Shown piece after piece: positions 29,638 to 39,407 of a DNA stretch of 46,644 nt. This stretch comes from an endosymbiont of Escarpia spicata. GTDB taxonomy: Bacteria; Pseudomonadota; Gammaproteobacteria; Chromatiales; Chromatiaceae. The number at the start of each line of letters is the position of its first letter. Within the stretch, counting starts at the first letter, position 1. The stretch spans positions 46,833-93,476 of the forward strand of contig QFXE01000023.1 in NCBI GenBank assembly GCA_003349915.1. The letters are read 5' to 3'. A model generated the notes under the pieces. It ran no database searches. It had not been told where the DNA came from and saw only the letters and a list, made by a program, of their open reading frames with translations. A program made the position numbers and the translations under genes.

Positions 29638-30528
29638 TCACTTAATATGATCCAAAATCCCTTCCAGCTCGTCGAGGCTGTTGTAGGCGATGATCAGCTT
29701 GCCTTTGCCTTTTGCATTCTGCTGCAGGTTGACCTTGGCGCCAAGGCGCTCTGAGAGATCGGTCAGCAGTCTGCGGATATCCGGGTCATCTTCGGTCTTG
29801 CTGGCCACTTTCGCAGGTGCATCCTGCTCCCCCTGGATACGCCGAACCAGGCGCTCTGTTTCACGTACCGAGAGCCCGACTGTGACAACTTTTGCTGCGG
29901 CATTGCTCTGGGCACGATCTTTCAGGCCAAGCAAGGCACGACCATGACCCATTTCAAGGCGGCCGCTCTCGATCAGGATTTTGACATCCTCGTTCAACTC
30001 CAGCAGACGTAACAGGTTGGTGACCGTTGTGCGGGATTTACCCACCGCCTTGGCCACAGCCTGGTGGGTCAGTTCAAATTCAAGCAGTAACCGGCTGAGG
30101 GCGTTTGCCTCTTCCAACGGATTGAGATCATCCCGCTGGATATTCTCGATCAACCCCATGGCCATAGCGGCCTGTTCGGTGACTTCTTTGATGACCACCG
30201 GGATGGTATCGAGGCCAGCCTGTTGTGCTGCACGCCAGCGCCGTTCACCGGCGATCAACTCATAGCGGTTGTTTTCGATCTCCCGCACCACTACCGGCTG
30301 GATTACGCCCTGAGCGGCTATGGAGTCGGCGAGTTCCCGCAGACTGTCCGGATCGAACTCCCGTCTGGGTTGATAGCGACCACGCTGGATCAGATCAACA
30401 GGCAGGTGCGCAAGATTGCCCCCCATGCCTTTTTTACCCGCGGAGTCATCCGCTGCTGCACTCTCGCTGTTGATACCGCCGAGCAGTGCATCCAATCCTC
30501 TACCGAGGCCCCGTTTCTTCGCCGCCAT
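29638..30528 (-). CDS. parB: Chromosome-partitioning protein ParB
   Basis: CTP-dependent DNA clamp that loads at parS near the origin and guides chromosome segregation. The 296 residues begin MAAKKRGLGRGLDALLG; the N-domain holds GERRWRAAQQAGL, the CTP/arginine-rich box; ENIQRDDLNPLEEA and a helix-turn-helix (LTHQAVAKAVGKSRTTVTN) follow, and the C-terminal dimer domain ends LDELEGILDHIK. It sits 33 bases after parA. The likely parS sites are in recF, about 13 kb away. Confidence 0.97.
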   Translation of the reverse strand: MAAKKRGLGRGLDALLGGINSESAAADDSAGKKGMGGNLAHLPVDLIQRGRYQPRREFDPDSLRELADSIAAQGVIQPVVVREIENNRYELIAGERRWRAAQQAGLDTIPVVIKEVTEQAAMAMGLIENIQRDDLNPLEEANALSRLLLEFELTHQAVAKAVGKSRTTVTNLLRLLELNEDVKILIESGRLEMGHGRALLGLKDRAQSNAAAKVVTVGLSVRETERLVRRIQGEQDAPAKVASKTEDDPDIRRLLTDLSERLGAKVNLQQNAKGKGKLIIAYNSLDELEGILDHIK

Positions 30529-30561
30529 CTCTCTGCGTACCGTAGCTATTTTTAAATTAAA

Positions 30562-31338
30562 TCAGGATGTCCGCTTGCGATTCCGACGCACCACTTCACT
30601 CGCCAGAGCCAGATAGGCCGTCGCACCGCGGGAGGATCTATCATACAGTAAAACCGGTTTGCCATGACTCGGCGCTTCGGCGACCCGTACATTTCGCGGA
30701 ATGATGGTGTTGAAAACCTTATCCTTGAAATGGGTGATCAGCTGGGTGGATACATCAACCGCCAGGTTATTGCGGGGGTCGTGCATGGTACGCAGGATAC
30801 CTTCGATCTCCAATTCGCCATTGAGATGGGATTGAACCTGCTTCACCGTGCCCATCAGCGCGGATAGCCCTTCCAGCGCATAGTATTCAGTCTGAATCGG
30901 TATCAATACTGCATCCGCTGCTACCAAGGCATTCAATGTCAGCATGTTCAAGGACGGTGGGCAGTCGATGATGATGAAATCATACTTGTCCTTTGTTGTC
31001 GCCAGCGCCAGACTCAAACGCTTTTCCCGCAGGGTGGCGTTCATCAATCCCACCTCTGCTGCCGTAAGATCCGCATTGGCAGGCAGAACATCAAACCCTG
31101 CCTCAGGGGTTTTCATCACAGCCTCGTGCAACTGTACGTCCCCCAACAACACATCGCAGCTGGAACGTTCGAGCTGGTGCTTGTCCACCCCGCACCCCAT
31201 ACTCGCGTTGCCCTGTGGATCGAGATCCACCATGAGAACGCGCTTCTTCAGCGTTGCCAGGGAAGCGGCCAGGTTAACGGCAGTAGTGGTTTTGCCCACG
31301 CCGCCTTTCTGATTCGCGACGGTAATGATATGTCCCAT
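30562..31338 (-). CDS. parA: Chromosome-partitioning ATPase ParA (Soj)
   Basis: Walker-type ATPase that with ParB moves newly copied origins. The 258 residues begin MGHIITVANQKGGVGKTTTAV, a deviant Walker A with the signature Lys; IIIDCPPSLNMLT is the Walker B/switch region, and the short N-terminus marks the chromosomal rather than plasmid type. In most relatives rsmG precedes it directly; here a plus-strand gene is inserted between them. Confidence 0.97.
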   Translation of the reverse strand: MGHIITVANQKGGVGKTTTAVNLAASLATLKKRVLMVDLDPQGNASMGCGVDKHQLERSSCDVLLGDVQLHEAVMKTPEAGFDVLPANADLTAAEVGLMNATLREKRLSLALATTKDKYDFIIIDCPPSLNMLTLNALVAADAVLIPIQTEYYALEGLSALMGTVKQVQSHLNGELEIEGILRTMHDPRNNLAVDVSTQLITHFKDKVFNTIIPRNVRVAEAPSHGKPVLLYDRSSRGATAYLALASEVVRRNRKRTS

Positions 31339-31537
31339 GAATTTCAGACCGGGTTGAGACTGGAGCCCGCTATGATAACGGGCAGGAGACCGCTGCGATA
31401 CCTGCTCTGTTGATGAAGATCAGAATTTCATGGTTTTTCACCAGCACCTGAAAAGGAAACAAGATCCTGAATAATTAAACTACGTCCTGAAATGACCGAC
31501 TACCTCTATTAGTACGGATCGAATTTGAGGCATCGGT

Positions 31538-32188
31538 GTGACTTCAATGGGTAAATTGGCGGTTATCTTGCTGCTCTTGGCAGCGGCCAGCGCCACACAG
31601 GCCGGCATTATCTCCTTTAACGACTGGGACACCTTTTCCAGCAGACTGGGTAGTGTCACCACCATAGATTTCGAGGAAAATGAGCGGCGGCGCTGGCGCT
31701 CCTACCGTGACCAGGCCCTTTTTGCCGATGTTGTTTTCCAGGGCAGCGGTAATATCTATACCGTGGATCCCGACTACTACCGCAGATTCTACGACTGGAA
31801 CTCCGGGGATGTGCTCTCTGACCAACAGGCTGATGGCCGCATCACCGCCTATCTGCCTCAGTCCATCTATGCCATTGGTGTGGACTTGATGACCTTCCGA
31901 CCGTTCGCTTCAGACGTTCGGGTCGTTTTGTCCTCCGGGGATATCTTCGACATAGCAACCGCAAACCCTGGCAATAGAACCTTTGCCGGATTTATTTCGG
32001 ATGAAGCCATCAGTTCAATTACCTTCGAATCCCTTTCCGGCCGTTTTCTGAATATCGATAACTTCGCCTACTCCGCCCAAGTACCTGAACCCAGAACCTA
32101 TCTGCTGTTCGGATCGGCTATTTTTGTACTCGCTTTTTTTCGTCGCCGCTGGAAGCAATTCGGTGAAGAAGATCACACAGACAAGTAG
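31538..32188 (+). CDS. PEP-CTERM sorted exported protein
   Basis: Secreted protein destined for exosortase-type cell-surface sorting, 216 residues. I prefer the GTG at 31538, seven bases after GAGG; an ATG at 31547 is the alternative. A signal peptide (LAVILLLLAAASATQAG) precedes a beta-rich body (IDFEEN, VDLMTF, ITFESLSGRFLNIDNFAYS). The C-terminus is a textbook PEP-CTERM signal: VPEP at 182-185, a hydrophobic helix at 188-201, and the basic cluster FRRRWK. No exosortase gene is in the window. The gene lies on the opposite strand between rsmG and parA, so it is an insertion into a conserved cluster. Confidence 0.85.
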   Translation: MTSMGKLAVILLLLAAASATQAGIISFNDWDTFSSRLGSVTTIDFEENERRRWRSYRDQALFADVVFQGSGNIYTVDPDYYRRFYDWNSGDVLSDQQADGRITAYLPQSIYAIGVDLMTFRPFASDVRVVLSSGDIFDIATANPGNRTFAGFISDEAISSITFESLSGRFLNIDNFAYSAQVPEPRTYLLFGSAIFVLAFFRRRWKQFGEEDHTDK

Positions 32189-32224
32189 GAGCGGCAGGAT
32201 GCAGGAAGTAAATCAGAAAAGAGA

Positions 32225-32860
32225 TTATTCGACAATAATCAGGTGACGCTCAGCATCCGTTAACGGCACTTGTAACCGTATCACTTCCTTTTTCATCCCT
32301 GCCGGAAGTCCGGCAATCTCATCTTCCGGCACCATCCCTTTCATCGCCAGCAAGCGGCAACCGGGAGCGCGCAGATGGCGGGTCAGTTCAATCATCCGGG
32401 GCAGGGCAGTAAAGGCCCTGGAGATCAAGGTGTCGAAAGGGTGATTTGGCTGGTAGGTTTCGACCCTGGCATGTACGGGAAGAACATTCACTATTCCCAA
32501 CTCAAGCACTACCTGACGAACAAAACGGATTTTTTTGTTGTTACTGTCGAGCAATACGAAATGGGCATCTGGCCGTAGCAGCGCCAAAGGGATGCCGGGA
32601 AGGCCAGGTCCCGTTCCCATATCTAAAATTTCTTCACCGTGAAGATGGGGAAGCACCGAAAGGCTGTCGAGCAAGTGTCGATCCACCATCTCCAACGGAT
32701 CACGCACAGCGGTGAGATTGTAAGCCTTGTTCCACTTTATAAGCAGGCCATGAAAGCGGAGTAAGTGCTCACGTACATCTGCCGGGATCGACAGTGGCAT
32801 TCTTTCGAGGCCCAAATCAAGCCGTTCTCCCCATCGAGACTCCACTAAGTTCTTCGTCAC
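32225..32860 (-). CDS. rsmG: 16S rRNA (guanine527-N7)-methyltransferase
   Basis: Methylates G527 of 16S rRNA using S-adenosylmethionine. The 211 residues contain [15 protein letters not shown]-like [14 protein letters not shown] and [18 protein letters not shown], the SAM-binding motif I of RsmG. The GTG start overlaps the mnmG stop by four bases (GTGA), the usual mnmG-rsmG coupling. Confidence 0.97.
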   Translation of the reverse strand: MTKNLVESRWGERLDLGLERMPLSIPADVREHLLRFHGLLIKWNKAYNLTAVRDPLEMVDRHLLDSLSVLPHLHGEEILDMGTGPGLPGIPLALLRPDAHFVLLDSNNKKIRFVRQVVLELGIVNVLPVHARVETYQPNHPFDTLISRAFTALPRMIELTRHLRAPGCRLLAMKGMVPEDEIAGLPAGMKKEVIRLQVPLTDAERHLIIVE

Positions 32861-34734
32861 TTTACCGAGACCTGTTTCAGATGGATCATCAACATCGAAA
32901 TGGCAGCAGGGGTGACCCCGGGAATGCGTCCCGCCTGACCCAGGGTATCCGGCCGGTGGCGCTGGAACTTCTCCCTTATCTCCGCGGAGAGTCCCCGGAC
33001 TTTCTCAAAATCAAAATCATCGGGCAGAGACATGGATTCATTTGCCCGTTGCCGTTCAATCTCATCCCGCTGCCGATCGATATAACCGGCATATTTGGCC
33101 TGAACTTCGATCTGCCCGGCCACCTGCCGATCCGACACACCCGGCCCGATACCGGGCAGACTCATCAATCCGGTATAACTCACTTCGGGTCGCACCAGCA
33201 GTTCCAGGGCCCGCACCTCCCGAGCCAAAGGCGCACCCACCACCCGGGTTACCTCATCCTCCGAAAGATCTCTCGGCCGTACCCAGGTATCCCGCAGCCG
33301 TTGCTGCTCCCGTACTATCGTCTCGCGCTTGAGATCAAAAGCGGCCCAGCGTTTTTCAGACACCAAGCCGAGTTCGCGCCCTGTTTCAGTTAACCGCAGG
33401 TCGGCATTGTCTTCCCGCAGCAACAACCGGTACTCCGCCCGGCTGGTGAACATACGGTAGGGTTCAGAAGTGCCTTGGGTAACCAGGTCATCAACCATCA
33501 CGCCGAGATAAGCTTCATCCCGCCGGGGAGACCAGGCCTCCTGTTCCCTGCTTAATCGCACCGCATTCAAACCTGCCAGCAGGCCCTGGGCCGCCGCCTC
33601 TTCATAGCCTGTGGTGCCATTGATCTGCCCAGCAAAAAAGATCCCGGCCATATGCTGGGTCTGCAACGAAGACTTGAGGCCACGGGGATCGAAAAAGTCA
33701 TACTCGATGGCATAACCCGGGCGGATTATGTGGGCCTGGGCAAATCCCTTCATAGAGCGCACAAGTTCATACTGCACATCAAAAGGCAGGCTGGTGGATA
33801 TGCCATTAGGATAGACCTCGTTGGTATCCAGGCCCTCTGGTTCGATGAAGATCTGATGGGAGTTCTTATCGGCAAAGCGCACAATCTTGTCTTCAATGGA
33901 GGGACAGTATCTCGGTCCAACCCCCTCGATCACACCGGTGTACATTGGCGAGCGGGACATGCCGCCACGGATGATGTCATGGGTCTGTTCGTTGGTATGG
34001 GTGATGTAACAACTGACCTGTCGCGGGTGTTCCTCCCGCTGACCCAGAAAGGAGAAAACCGGTGTCGGCTCATCCCCCGGCTGCTCCTGCAGTACAGAAT
34101 AATCTATGCTGCGCCCGTCGATGCGTGGCGGGGTACCGGTTTTGAGGCGTTCCACCTTAAAGGGCAACTCTCGAAGGCGACGGGAGAGGGCATTGGCCGG
34201 GGGATCACCGGCGCGTCCCCCTTCATAGTTGGACAATCCTATATGGATGCGGCCTCCAAGGAAGGTACCCACCGTCAACACCACTGCGCGGGCACTGAAC
34301 TTCAACCCCATCTGTGTCGTGACACCGGTGACCCTATCCCCCTCAACCAACAGATCATCCACCGCCTGTTGGAAGAGATCGAGATTGGGTTGATTCTCCA
34401 GGGCAAATCTCACCGCAGCCTTATAACGAACCCGATCCGCCTGCGCCCGGGTGGCTCGCACTGCGGGACCCTTGCGGGAGTTGAGAATGCGGAACTGGAT
34501 GCCACCGAGATCCGCTGCATGGGCCATGATGCCGCCCAGTGCGTCCACCTCTTTCACTAAATGGCCCTTACCTATGCCCCCGATGGCCGGGTTACAGCTC
34601 ATCTGTCCAAGGGTCTCGATGTTGTGGGTCAGCAGCAAGGTTCGTGCACCCATACGCGCGGCGGCCAGCGCAGCCTCGGTGCCGGCATGGCCGCCCCCCA
34701 CTACAATCACATCATAGGTGCCGGTGTAAAACAT
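32857..34734 (-). CDS. mnmG: tRNA uridine-5-carboxymethylaminomethyl modification enzyme MnmG
   Basis: FAD enzyme that with MnmE makes cmnm5U at the tRNA wobble position. The 625 residues begin with the FAD motif [40 protein letters not shown] carries the family Cys region, and [18 protein letters not shown] is a second family signature. Its partner mnmE lies about 1.4 kb upstream on the same strand. Confidence 0.98.
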   Translation of the reverse strand: MFYTGTYDVIVVGGGHAGTEAALAAARMGARTLLLTHNIETLGQMSCNPAIGGIGKGHLVKEVDALGGIMAHAADLGGIQFRILNSRKGPAVRATRAQADRVRYKAAVRFALENQPNLDLFQQAVDDLLVEGDRVTGVTTQMGLKFSARAVVLTVGTFLGGRIHIGLSNYEGGRAGDPPANALSRRLRELPFKVERLKTGTPPRIDGRSIDYSVLQEQPGDEPTPVFSFLGQREEHPRQVSCYITHTNEQTHDIIRGGMSRSPMYTGVIEGVGPRYCPSIEDKIVRFADKNSHQIFIEPEGLDTNEVYPNGISTSLPFDVQYELVRSMKGFAQAHIIRPGYAIEYDFFDPRGLKSSLQTQHMAGIFFAGQINGTTGYEEAAAQGLLAGLNAVRLSREQEAWSPRRDEAYLGVMVDDLVTQGTSEPYRMFTSRAEYRLLLREDNADLRLTETGRELGLVSEKRWAAFDLKRETIVREQQRLRDTWVRPRDLSEDEVTRVVGAPLAREVRALELLVRPEVSYTGLMSLPGIGPGVSDRQVAGQIEVQAKYAGYIDRQRDEIERQRANESMSLPDDFDFEKVRGLSAEIREKFQRHRPDTLGQAGRIPGVTPAAISMLMIHLKQVSVK

Positions 34735-34752
34735 TAAACTCCGAAAACTCTG

Positions 34753-35145
34753 TTATTTCAGTTCAATTGAAAAAGCCGGTGAATCCATCATGTGTCTCTT
34801 CACCGCACAGAGTTCCATCGCCCGGAGAATACCCTTTTGATATTTTTCGGGAAAATCCGCCGGCAGTGTGAGTCTCAAAACAATATGGGAGAAGAGTTTC
34901 TTCTTCTCATCCCGTTCACAATCCATGTGCAACGCCATGCCTTCAGTTGAGAGTTCCCGTATTTCACAAAAATTCCAGGCGAAGATACCTGCACAGGTGG
35001 CGATGGAGGCAAGAAACAGATCGAAGGGTTCCGGCGCCGACGCACTACCCCCATATTTTTCTGATTGATCTGTGTGGATAACAAAATTCCCAACCTTGGC
35101 ATCAATTCGCTTTCCTCCGGGAAAGCTGACTTCTATCGTATCCAT
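34753..35145 (-). CDS. OsmC/Ohr-family protein
   Basis: Predicted thiol peroxidase-like protein of 130 residues. I chose the ATG at 35143-35145 (MDTIEVSFPGGKRIDAK), preceded by TTGGAGATAACA with a good GGAG; the 14 codons upstream belong to the remnant frame next to it. Two cysteines fit the OsmC fold: one in SIATCAGIFAWNF, on the core helix, and one near the C-terminus in MELCAVKRHMM. SAPEPFDLFLAS is the family core. Function may be peroxide reduction or sulfur handling; the substrate is unknown. Confidence 0.85.
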   Translation of the reverse strand: MDTIEVSFPGGKRIDAKVGNFVIHTDQSEKYGGSASAPEPFDLFLASIATCAGIFAWNFCEIRELSTEGMALHMDCERDEKKKLFSHIVLRLTLPADFPEKYQKGILRAMELCAVKRHMMDSPAFSIELK

Positions 35146-35211
35146 TGTTATCTCCAATTCATCTAAATTAATCTTAAAATACACCACTGCCTCTCCTTGA
35201 ACTGCGGGAAA

Positions 35212-35472
35212 TCAGTGGTTGAAATAGCAGGCCAAGGCCCCACCATCAACACCAAGCAACAGTATCCGCTTTGCTATAGGCACAAACAGCATTGGTGCCA
35301 ACATTGCGTGATAAACCGGGGAGATCAGTTGATCGGGATGATCAAGATCGATAATCGACTGCACTGCGCCATCGCCAAAATCCAGCCAGCGCAGGCGCTC
35401 TTGCTGCCACACGCTCACTGAACCTCTATTCAGTGGCTGCTTGGCAACCGTAACTGGCGGCGGTGTTATCAT
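35212..35472 (-). pseudogene. N-terminal fragment of a spermidine-synthase-like protein
   Basis: An 86-codon frame from ATG 35470-35472 reads like the start of a polyamine aminopropyltransferase-type Rossmann protein: WLDFGDGAVQSIIDLDHPDQ, SPVYHAMLAPML, then RILLLGVDGGALACYFNH, where LGxGGG would be the nucleotide-binding loop. It stops at TGA 35212-35214 where such proteins continue (HHFP...). After the stop the same frame goes on as FPAVQGEAV before the OsmC-like gene. So the gene has lost its remaining two thirds, and a CGA-to-TGA change is possible at the break. Probably non-functional. Confidence 0.6.
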
Positions 35473-35503
35473 TCAATAGAAAGAACGGTGGCTCAAGCGG
35501 TAT

Positions 35504-36118
35504 CTATACCTGTCTGCAAAAACGGTAGTAGCCAAAATCCTGAAGCTTCTCAGCCGGAGTAATATGTCTTTCATTACGCTGTTCTGTCAGCACAAATTCA
35601 CTTCCCATAACCTTTTTCAGTTTTTCAGCATCGTACTGCACGATATCCAGACCACTGCACTTTGTCGGTCCGCCAATGGCAAACGCAGCGATGATCACTG
35701 TTCCATCCACTTTCAAGGAACGTCGCATGACGCCCAGATATTTCTCGCGCATTTCTGCATCGGTGAGAAAGTGGAATACCGCCCGGTCATGCCAAATATC
35801 GTACTGTTTCGGTGACTCAAATTCGGTGATATCAGACTCTATCCAGTTTACTAAAGTTGCCCTGTCACCAAGACGGACTTTGGCATATTCCATACCCGTG
35901 GATGAGATATCCAATACCGTGAGATTGTTCAGCCCTTCCTGCAGCAGTCTGTCCACCAGTACCGAAGCGCCACCACCCACATCGATGATAGCCGGTTGAC
36001 CCTCAAGCCCACTCTTTTCCATCATCTCAAAGGAGATGCTTGAGGCTTTTTGGTACCAACTGACATCAAATGGTGACTTTTCTCTATAGACCTTTTCCCA
36101 ATGCGCCTTGCCGCTCAT
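35504..36118 (-). CDS. Class I SAM-dependent methyltransferase
   Basis: Small-molecule or unknown-substrate methyltransferase of 204 residues. I chose the ATG at 36116-36118 (MSGKAHWEKVYREKSPFDVSWYQ), because an upstream in-frame ATG would overlap mnmE. SAM motif I is AIIDVGGGASVLVDRLL; LTVLDISSTGMEYAK is motif II; YDIWHDRAVFHFLTDAEMRE follows. The HWEKVYREK-x(3)-VSWYQ opening is shared with thiopurine/arsenite-type and tellurite-type methyltransferase relatives, but I cannot name the substrate. It lies just after mnmE. Confidence 0.85.
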   Translation of the reverse strand: MSGKAHWEKVYREKSPFDVSWYQKASSISFEMMEKSGLEGQPAIIDVGGGASVLVDRLLQEGLNNLTVLDISSTGMEYAKVRLGDRATLVNWIESDITEFESPKQYDIWHDRAVFHFLTDAEMREKYLGVMRRSLKVDGTVIIAAFAIGGPTKCSGLDIVQYDAEKLKKVMGSEFVLTEQRNERHITPAEKLQDFGYYRFCRQV

Positions 36119-36156
36119 ACCACTTCTCACAAAAACTTCTGCTGAAAAAAACCGTT

Positions 36157-37503
36157 TTACTTGCCGATACAAAAGGTGGAAAAGATGCGCCCCAGCAGGT
36201 CGTCAGCAGTGAATTCCCCGGTTATCTCGTTGAGAGATTGCTGGGCGAGACGGAGGTCTTCCGCCAGCAGATCGCCAGCAGCTGTTTCTTCCAGCATCCG
36301 CTTTCCCTGATGAAGAAGATTCATGGCTTTTGCCAGCGCATTCAAATGACGACGACGGGCGATAAATTCTCCTTCCACACTGCCAGTGTAGCCCATGGCC
36401 TGTTTCAGATGATCCTTCAGCAGGTCAATCCCCAGCGAGGATTTGGCGGCGATGGAAATCTCAGCCAATCCCTCATCGTCCACCAGGGCAGGGGGGGTGC
36501 CGCTCAGGTCGATCTTGTTCCTGATCAGAGTTAGAGGAACATGCTCAGGCAGGCTCTCCCGATCCAGCGCGAGGTGGTTGGGGTCATCCTTGTCATCGAA
36601 GACCCAGAGGATGCGATCTGCCTGATCGATCTCATTTCTCGCCCGCCGTATTCCTTCCTGTTCAACCGGATCGGTACTCTCGCGCATGCCTGCCGTATCG
36701 ATGATGTGGATCGGCATGCCATCGATCTGTATCTGCTCCCGCAACAGATCTCTTGTTGTGCCTGGGATCTCTGTCACTATCGCGGAATCCCTTTCTGCCA
36801 GCGCATTGAGCAGACTCGACTTACCTGCATTGGGACGACCGGCAATGACCAGTGTCATGCCATCACGCATCAGGCATCCTGTATGGGCACTTTTCTGTAC
36901 AGCTAAGAGTTCATCAATGATTGACTGTAAGTTAGTGCTCACTTTTCCATCAGAGAGGAAGTCTATCTCCTCTTCAGGAAAGTCGATGGCCGATTCAACA
37001 TAGAGCCTCAGGTTGATAAGTCCTTCAACCAGCTTGTGGATTCGCCCGGAGAAAACGCCCTGCAGGGTACGGCTGGCCAGACGGGCCGCAGAGGTGGTCT
37101 CTGCATCTATCAGATCGGCAATCGCCTCCGCCTGGGCAAGGTCGAGTTTGCCATTGAGGAAGGCACGTTCACTGAATTCCCCTGGGCGGGCGACACGAAT
37201 GCCGGTCGCCAGCACCCGCTGCAACATGAGATCGAGAATAAGCGGTCCCCCATGCCCCTGCAGTTCGAGTACATCTTCACCGGTGAAGGAGTTGGGGGCG
37301 GGGAAATAGAGACAGATGCCTTCGTCAATGGTAAATCCATCAGCATCGGAAAAACTGCAGAAGTGCGCATGCCTGGGTTTCGGCAGATTACCTGCCACCG
37401 CATTGGCCACATCTGCACAACGCGGACCGGAAATCCGGATGATGCCCACCCCGCCACGACCGGGCGGAGTGGCAACAGCAGCGATAGTATCTCGCGGCTG
37501 CAC
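36157..37503 (-). CDS. mnmE: tRNA modification GTPase MnmE
   Basis: GTPase that with MnmG modifies tRNA wobble uridines. The 448 residues start at a GTG (37501-37503); an in-frame TAG just upstream leaves no longer option, and there is no clear ribosome binding site. The N-terminal formyl-tetrahydrofolate domain ([20 protein letters not shown]) is followed by the G domain with [22 protein letters not shown] and NKID; the C-terminus is the family FCIGK, whose Cys is essential in E. coli. Confidence 0.97.
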   Translation of the reverse strand: MQPRDTIAAVATPPGRGGVGIIRISGPRCADVANAVAGNLPKPRHAHFCSFSDADGFTIDEGICLYFPAPNSFTGEDVLELQGHGGPLILDLMLQRVLATGIRVARPGEFSERAFLNGKLDLAQAEAIADLIDAETTSAARLASRTLQGVFSGRIHKLVEGLINLRLYVESAIDFPEEEIDFLSDGKVSTNLQSIIDELLAVQKSAHTGCLMRDGMTLVIAGRPNAGKSSLLNALAERDSAIVTEIPGTTRDLLREQIQIDGMPIHIIDTAGMRESTDPVEQEGIRRARNEIDQADRILWVFDDKDDPNHLALDRESLPEHVPLTLIRNKIDLSGTPPALVDDEGLAEISIAAKSSLGIDLLKDHLKQAMGYTGSVEGEFIARRRHLNALAKAMNLLHQGKRMLEETAAGDLLAEDLRLAQQSLNEITGEFTADDLLGRIFSTFCIGK

Positions 37504-37522
37504 TTTGATTAGCCGATGCTAA

Positions 37523-39178
37523 CTAACCCGCCTGCTCTATCTTGCGGGTGATGTAGTACTGCTGAGCAATAGAGATCAGATTGTTCACAACCCAGTAGAG
37601 CACCAGACCCGACGGGAAGAAGGCGAAGAAAATGGTAAAGACGAAGGGCAGACTCATCATGATCTTGGCCTGCATTGGATCCGGTGGTGCCGGATTGAGC
37701 TTCTGCTGTACGAACATGGAGACGCCCATGATCAGCGGCAGCACGAAGTAGGGATCTTTCGCAGAAAGGTTATCAATCCACAGCATAAATGGTGCCTGGC
37801 GCATCTCAACGCTTTCCAACAACACCCAATAGAGGGCGATGAAAACAGGAATCTGCACTAAAATGGGCAGGCAGCCACCCAGAGGGTTGACCTTCTCCTT
37901 CTTGTACATCTCCATCATCGCCTGGTTCAGGCGCTGTTTATCATCACCATAACGGTCCTTCATAGCCTGAAGTCTCGGTGTCAGCTTGCGCATATTCGCC
38001 ATAGACTTGTAGCTGGTCTCAGACAACTTGAAGAAAAGCGCTTTGATGATGATGGTCAGAAGGATAATTGACCAACCCCAGTTGCCTACCCAGCTATGGA
38101 TCTTTTTCAACAGCCAGAAGATCGGCTGTGCAATCACGGTCAGCCATCCATAATCCACGGTCAGCTCCAATCCAGGAGCAACCGTCACCAGGTGGTCCTG
38201 CAGCTTCGGACCAACGAAGAGCTGTTTACTGAAACTGTGGCTGCTGCCAGGGTCAACAGTCACGGATGGAGAGTAGCTGCCAATAAGATATTTCGGTCCC
38301 GGCAGGCTGTTAGTGTAGTAGTGCTCCATCTGCGTTTTTGGTGGAATCCAGGCCCCAAGGAAATAGTGCTGGATCATTGCCAGCCAACCGTCAGTGGAAT
38401 CGACATTAAGTCCTTTCTCAGCCATCTCGTCGAAATCGACTTTTTCGTATTTCGCTTCAGGATTGTAGTAGACGCCACCTGTGTAGGTGTAAGTGGTCAA
38501 TCGTGACTGATCCGTCGGTTCCGTACGCTGCAGTTGCGCATAATCTCTCGCTGCCCAAGGCTCCGCCGACTGGTTATCCACTTCGTGGGTAACATCTATC
38601 AGATAGCTGCCGCGGTTGAAGATAAAGTGCTTGGTAACCTTGAGACCATCACTGCCTGCCCAGGTCATGGCCACATCAATTGTGTCCTGCCCCTCTGCCA
38701 AACGGTACTCACTCAGTTCGATCTGATATTCGGCCTCGTGTGTCGGGGCCTTGCCTTCTTCGCTTCCGATCATGCCGGACTGGGCGATGAACAGGTTCGG
38801 CATCGTCGGTGATAAGAGTTGGAACTTTAACTCCGGTGTCTCCGGTGACACCTGATAATCGAGCAGATGTACACTCTGCAGCGTTCCACCCAGCGTGGAA
38901 ATCTCCACTTTCAACAGATCGGTTTCGACCCTGACTATCTTTCCACCTACAGCAGTGACGCCAACTGTCGCGGGAACAGCCTGATTTCCACTAGCTGTGA
39001 CCCCTGGTGCAACCGAGGCAGTTGGCACACCGGCCGATTCAGTTGCAGCAGGCACAACCTCAGCCGTCTGTTGCGGCGCCACAACTTGTGGTGATCCATA
39101 ATCGGTCATCCATGCCTGATAAAGCAGCAGGCAGATGAAGGCAAAGGCAAACAGGAGAATCAGTCTTATATTATCCAT
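37523..39178 (-). CDS. yidC: Membrane protein insertase YidC
   Basis: Inserts and folds inner-membrane proteins, with or without the Sec translocon; it places subunit c of the ATP synthase. The 551 residues start at ATG 39176-39178 (MDNIRLILLFAFAFICLLLYQ), overlapping the yidD end by 8 bases. After the first helix and a Ser/Ala/Thr-rich linker comes a periplasmic beta domain, then the five-helix core with WSIILLTIIIKALFF. Hydrophobic core motifs such as GGCLPILVQIPVFIALYWVL close the family match. Confidence 0.97.
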   Translation of the reverse strand: MDNIRLILLFAFAFICLLLYQAWMTDYGSPQVVAPQQTAEVVPAATESAGVPTASVAPGVTASGNQAVPATVGVTAVGGKIVRVETDLLKVEISTLGGTLQSVHLLDYQVSPETPELKFQLLSPTMPNLFIAQSGMIGSEEGKAPTHEAEYQIELSEYRLAEGQDTIDVAMTWAGSDGLKVTKHFIFNRGSYLIDVTHEVDNQSAEPWAARDYAQLQRTEPTDQSRLTTYTYTGGVYYNPEAKYEKVDFDEMAEKGLNVDSTDGWLAMIQHYFLGAWIPPKTQMEHYYTNSLPGPKYLIGSYSPSVTVDPGSSHSFSKQLFVGPKLQDHLVTVAPGLELTVDYGWLTVIAQPIFWLLKKIHSWVGNWGWSIILLTIIIKALFFKLSETSYKSMANMRKLTPRLQAMKDRYGDDKQRLNQAMMEMYKKEKVNPLGGCLPILVQIPVFIALYWVLLESVEMRQAPFMLWIDNLSAKDPYFVLPLIMGVSMFVQQKLNPAPPDPMQAKIMMSLPFVFTIFFAFFPSGLVLYWVVNNLISIAQQYYITRKIEQAG

Positions 39179-39407
39179 GGGACTTCTTTTCAGTAGGTTC
39201 TGGAACCGGATCGATTCCACCTTCGTGCCAAGGGTGACAATGAGAGACACGACGCAAAGAGAGCATCAGGCCACGAAAAAATCCATGTTTTTCGAGGGCT
39301 TCAACCGCGTAGGCAGAGCAGGTTGGGTAGAAACGGCAGTGATTTCCCAGGAAAGGGCTTATAATAAGCTGGTATCCACGGACAAGGAAGATCAGGATAT
39401 GGCGCAT
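39171..39407 (-). CDS. yidD: Membrane protein insertion efficiency factor YidD
   Basis: Small membrane-associated helper of YidC, 78 residues. YQLIISPFLGNHCRFYPTCSAYAVEA is the signature with conserved Cys; PWHEGGIDPVP follows. It overlaps rnpA by 16 bases and yidC by 8, so translation of the three is tightly coupled. Confidence 0.95.
   Translation of the reverse strand: MRHILIFLVRGYQLIISPFLGNHCRFYPTCSAYAVEALEKHGFFRGLMLSLRRVSHCHPWHEGGIDPVPEPTEKKSHG

Noticed and set aside
29857-29872. Third parS-like site in parB
   Set aside because: Only the left half (TGTTTCACGT) fits; the right half lacks the GNAACA, so it is not a ParB site by consensus.
35197-35421. Plus-strand frame of 74 codons
   Set aside because: Opposite to the spermidine-synthase-like fragment, with no recognisable content or ribosome binding site.
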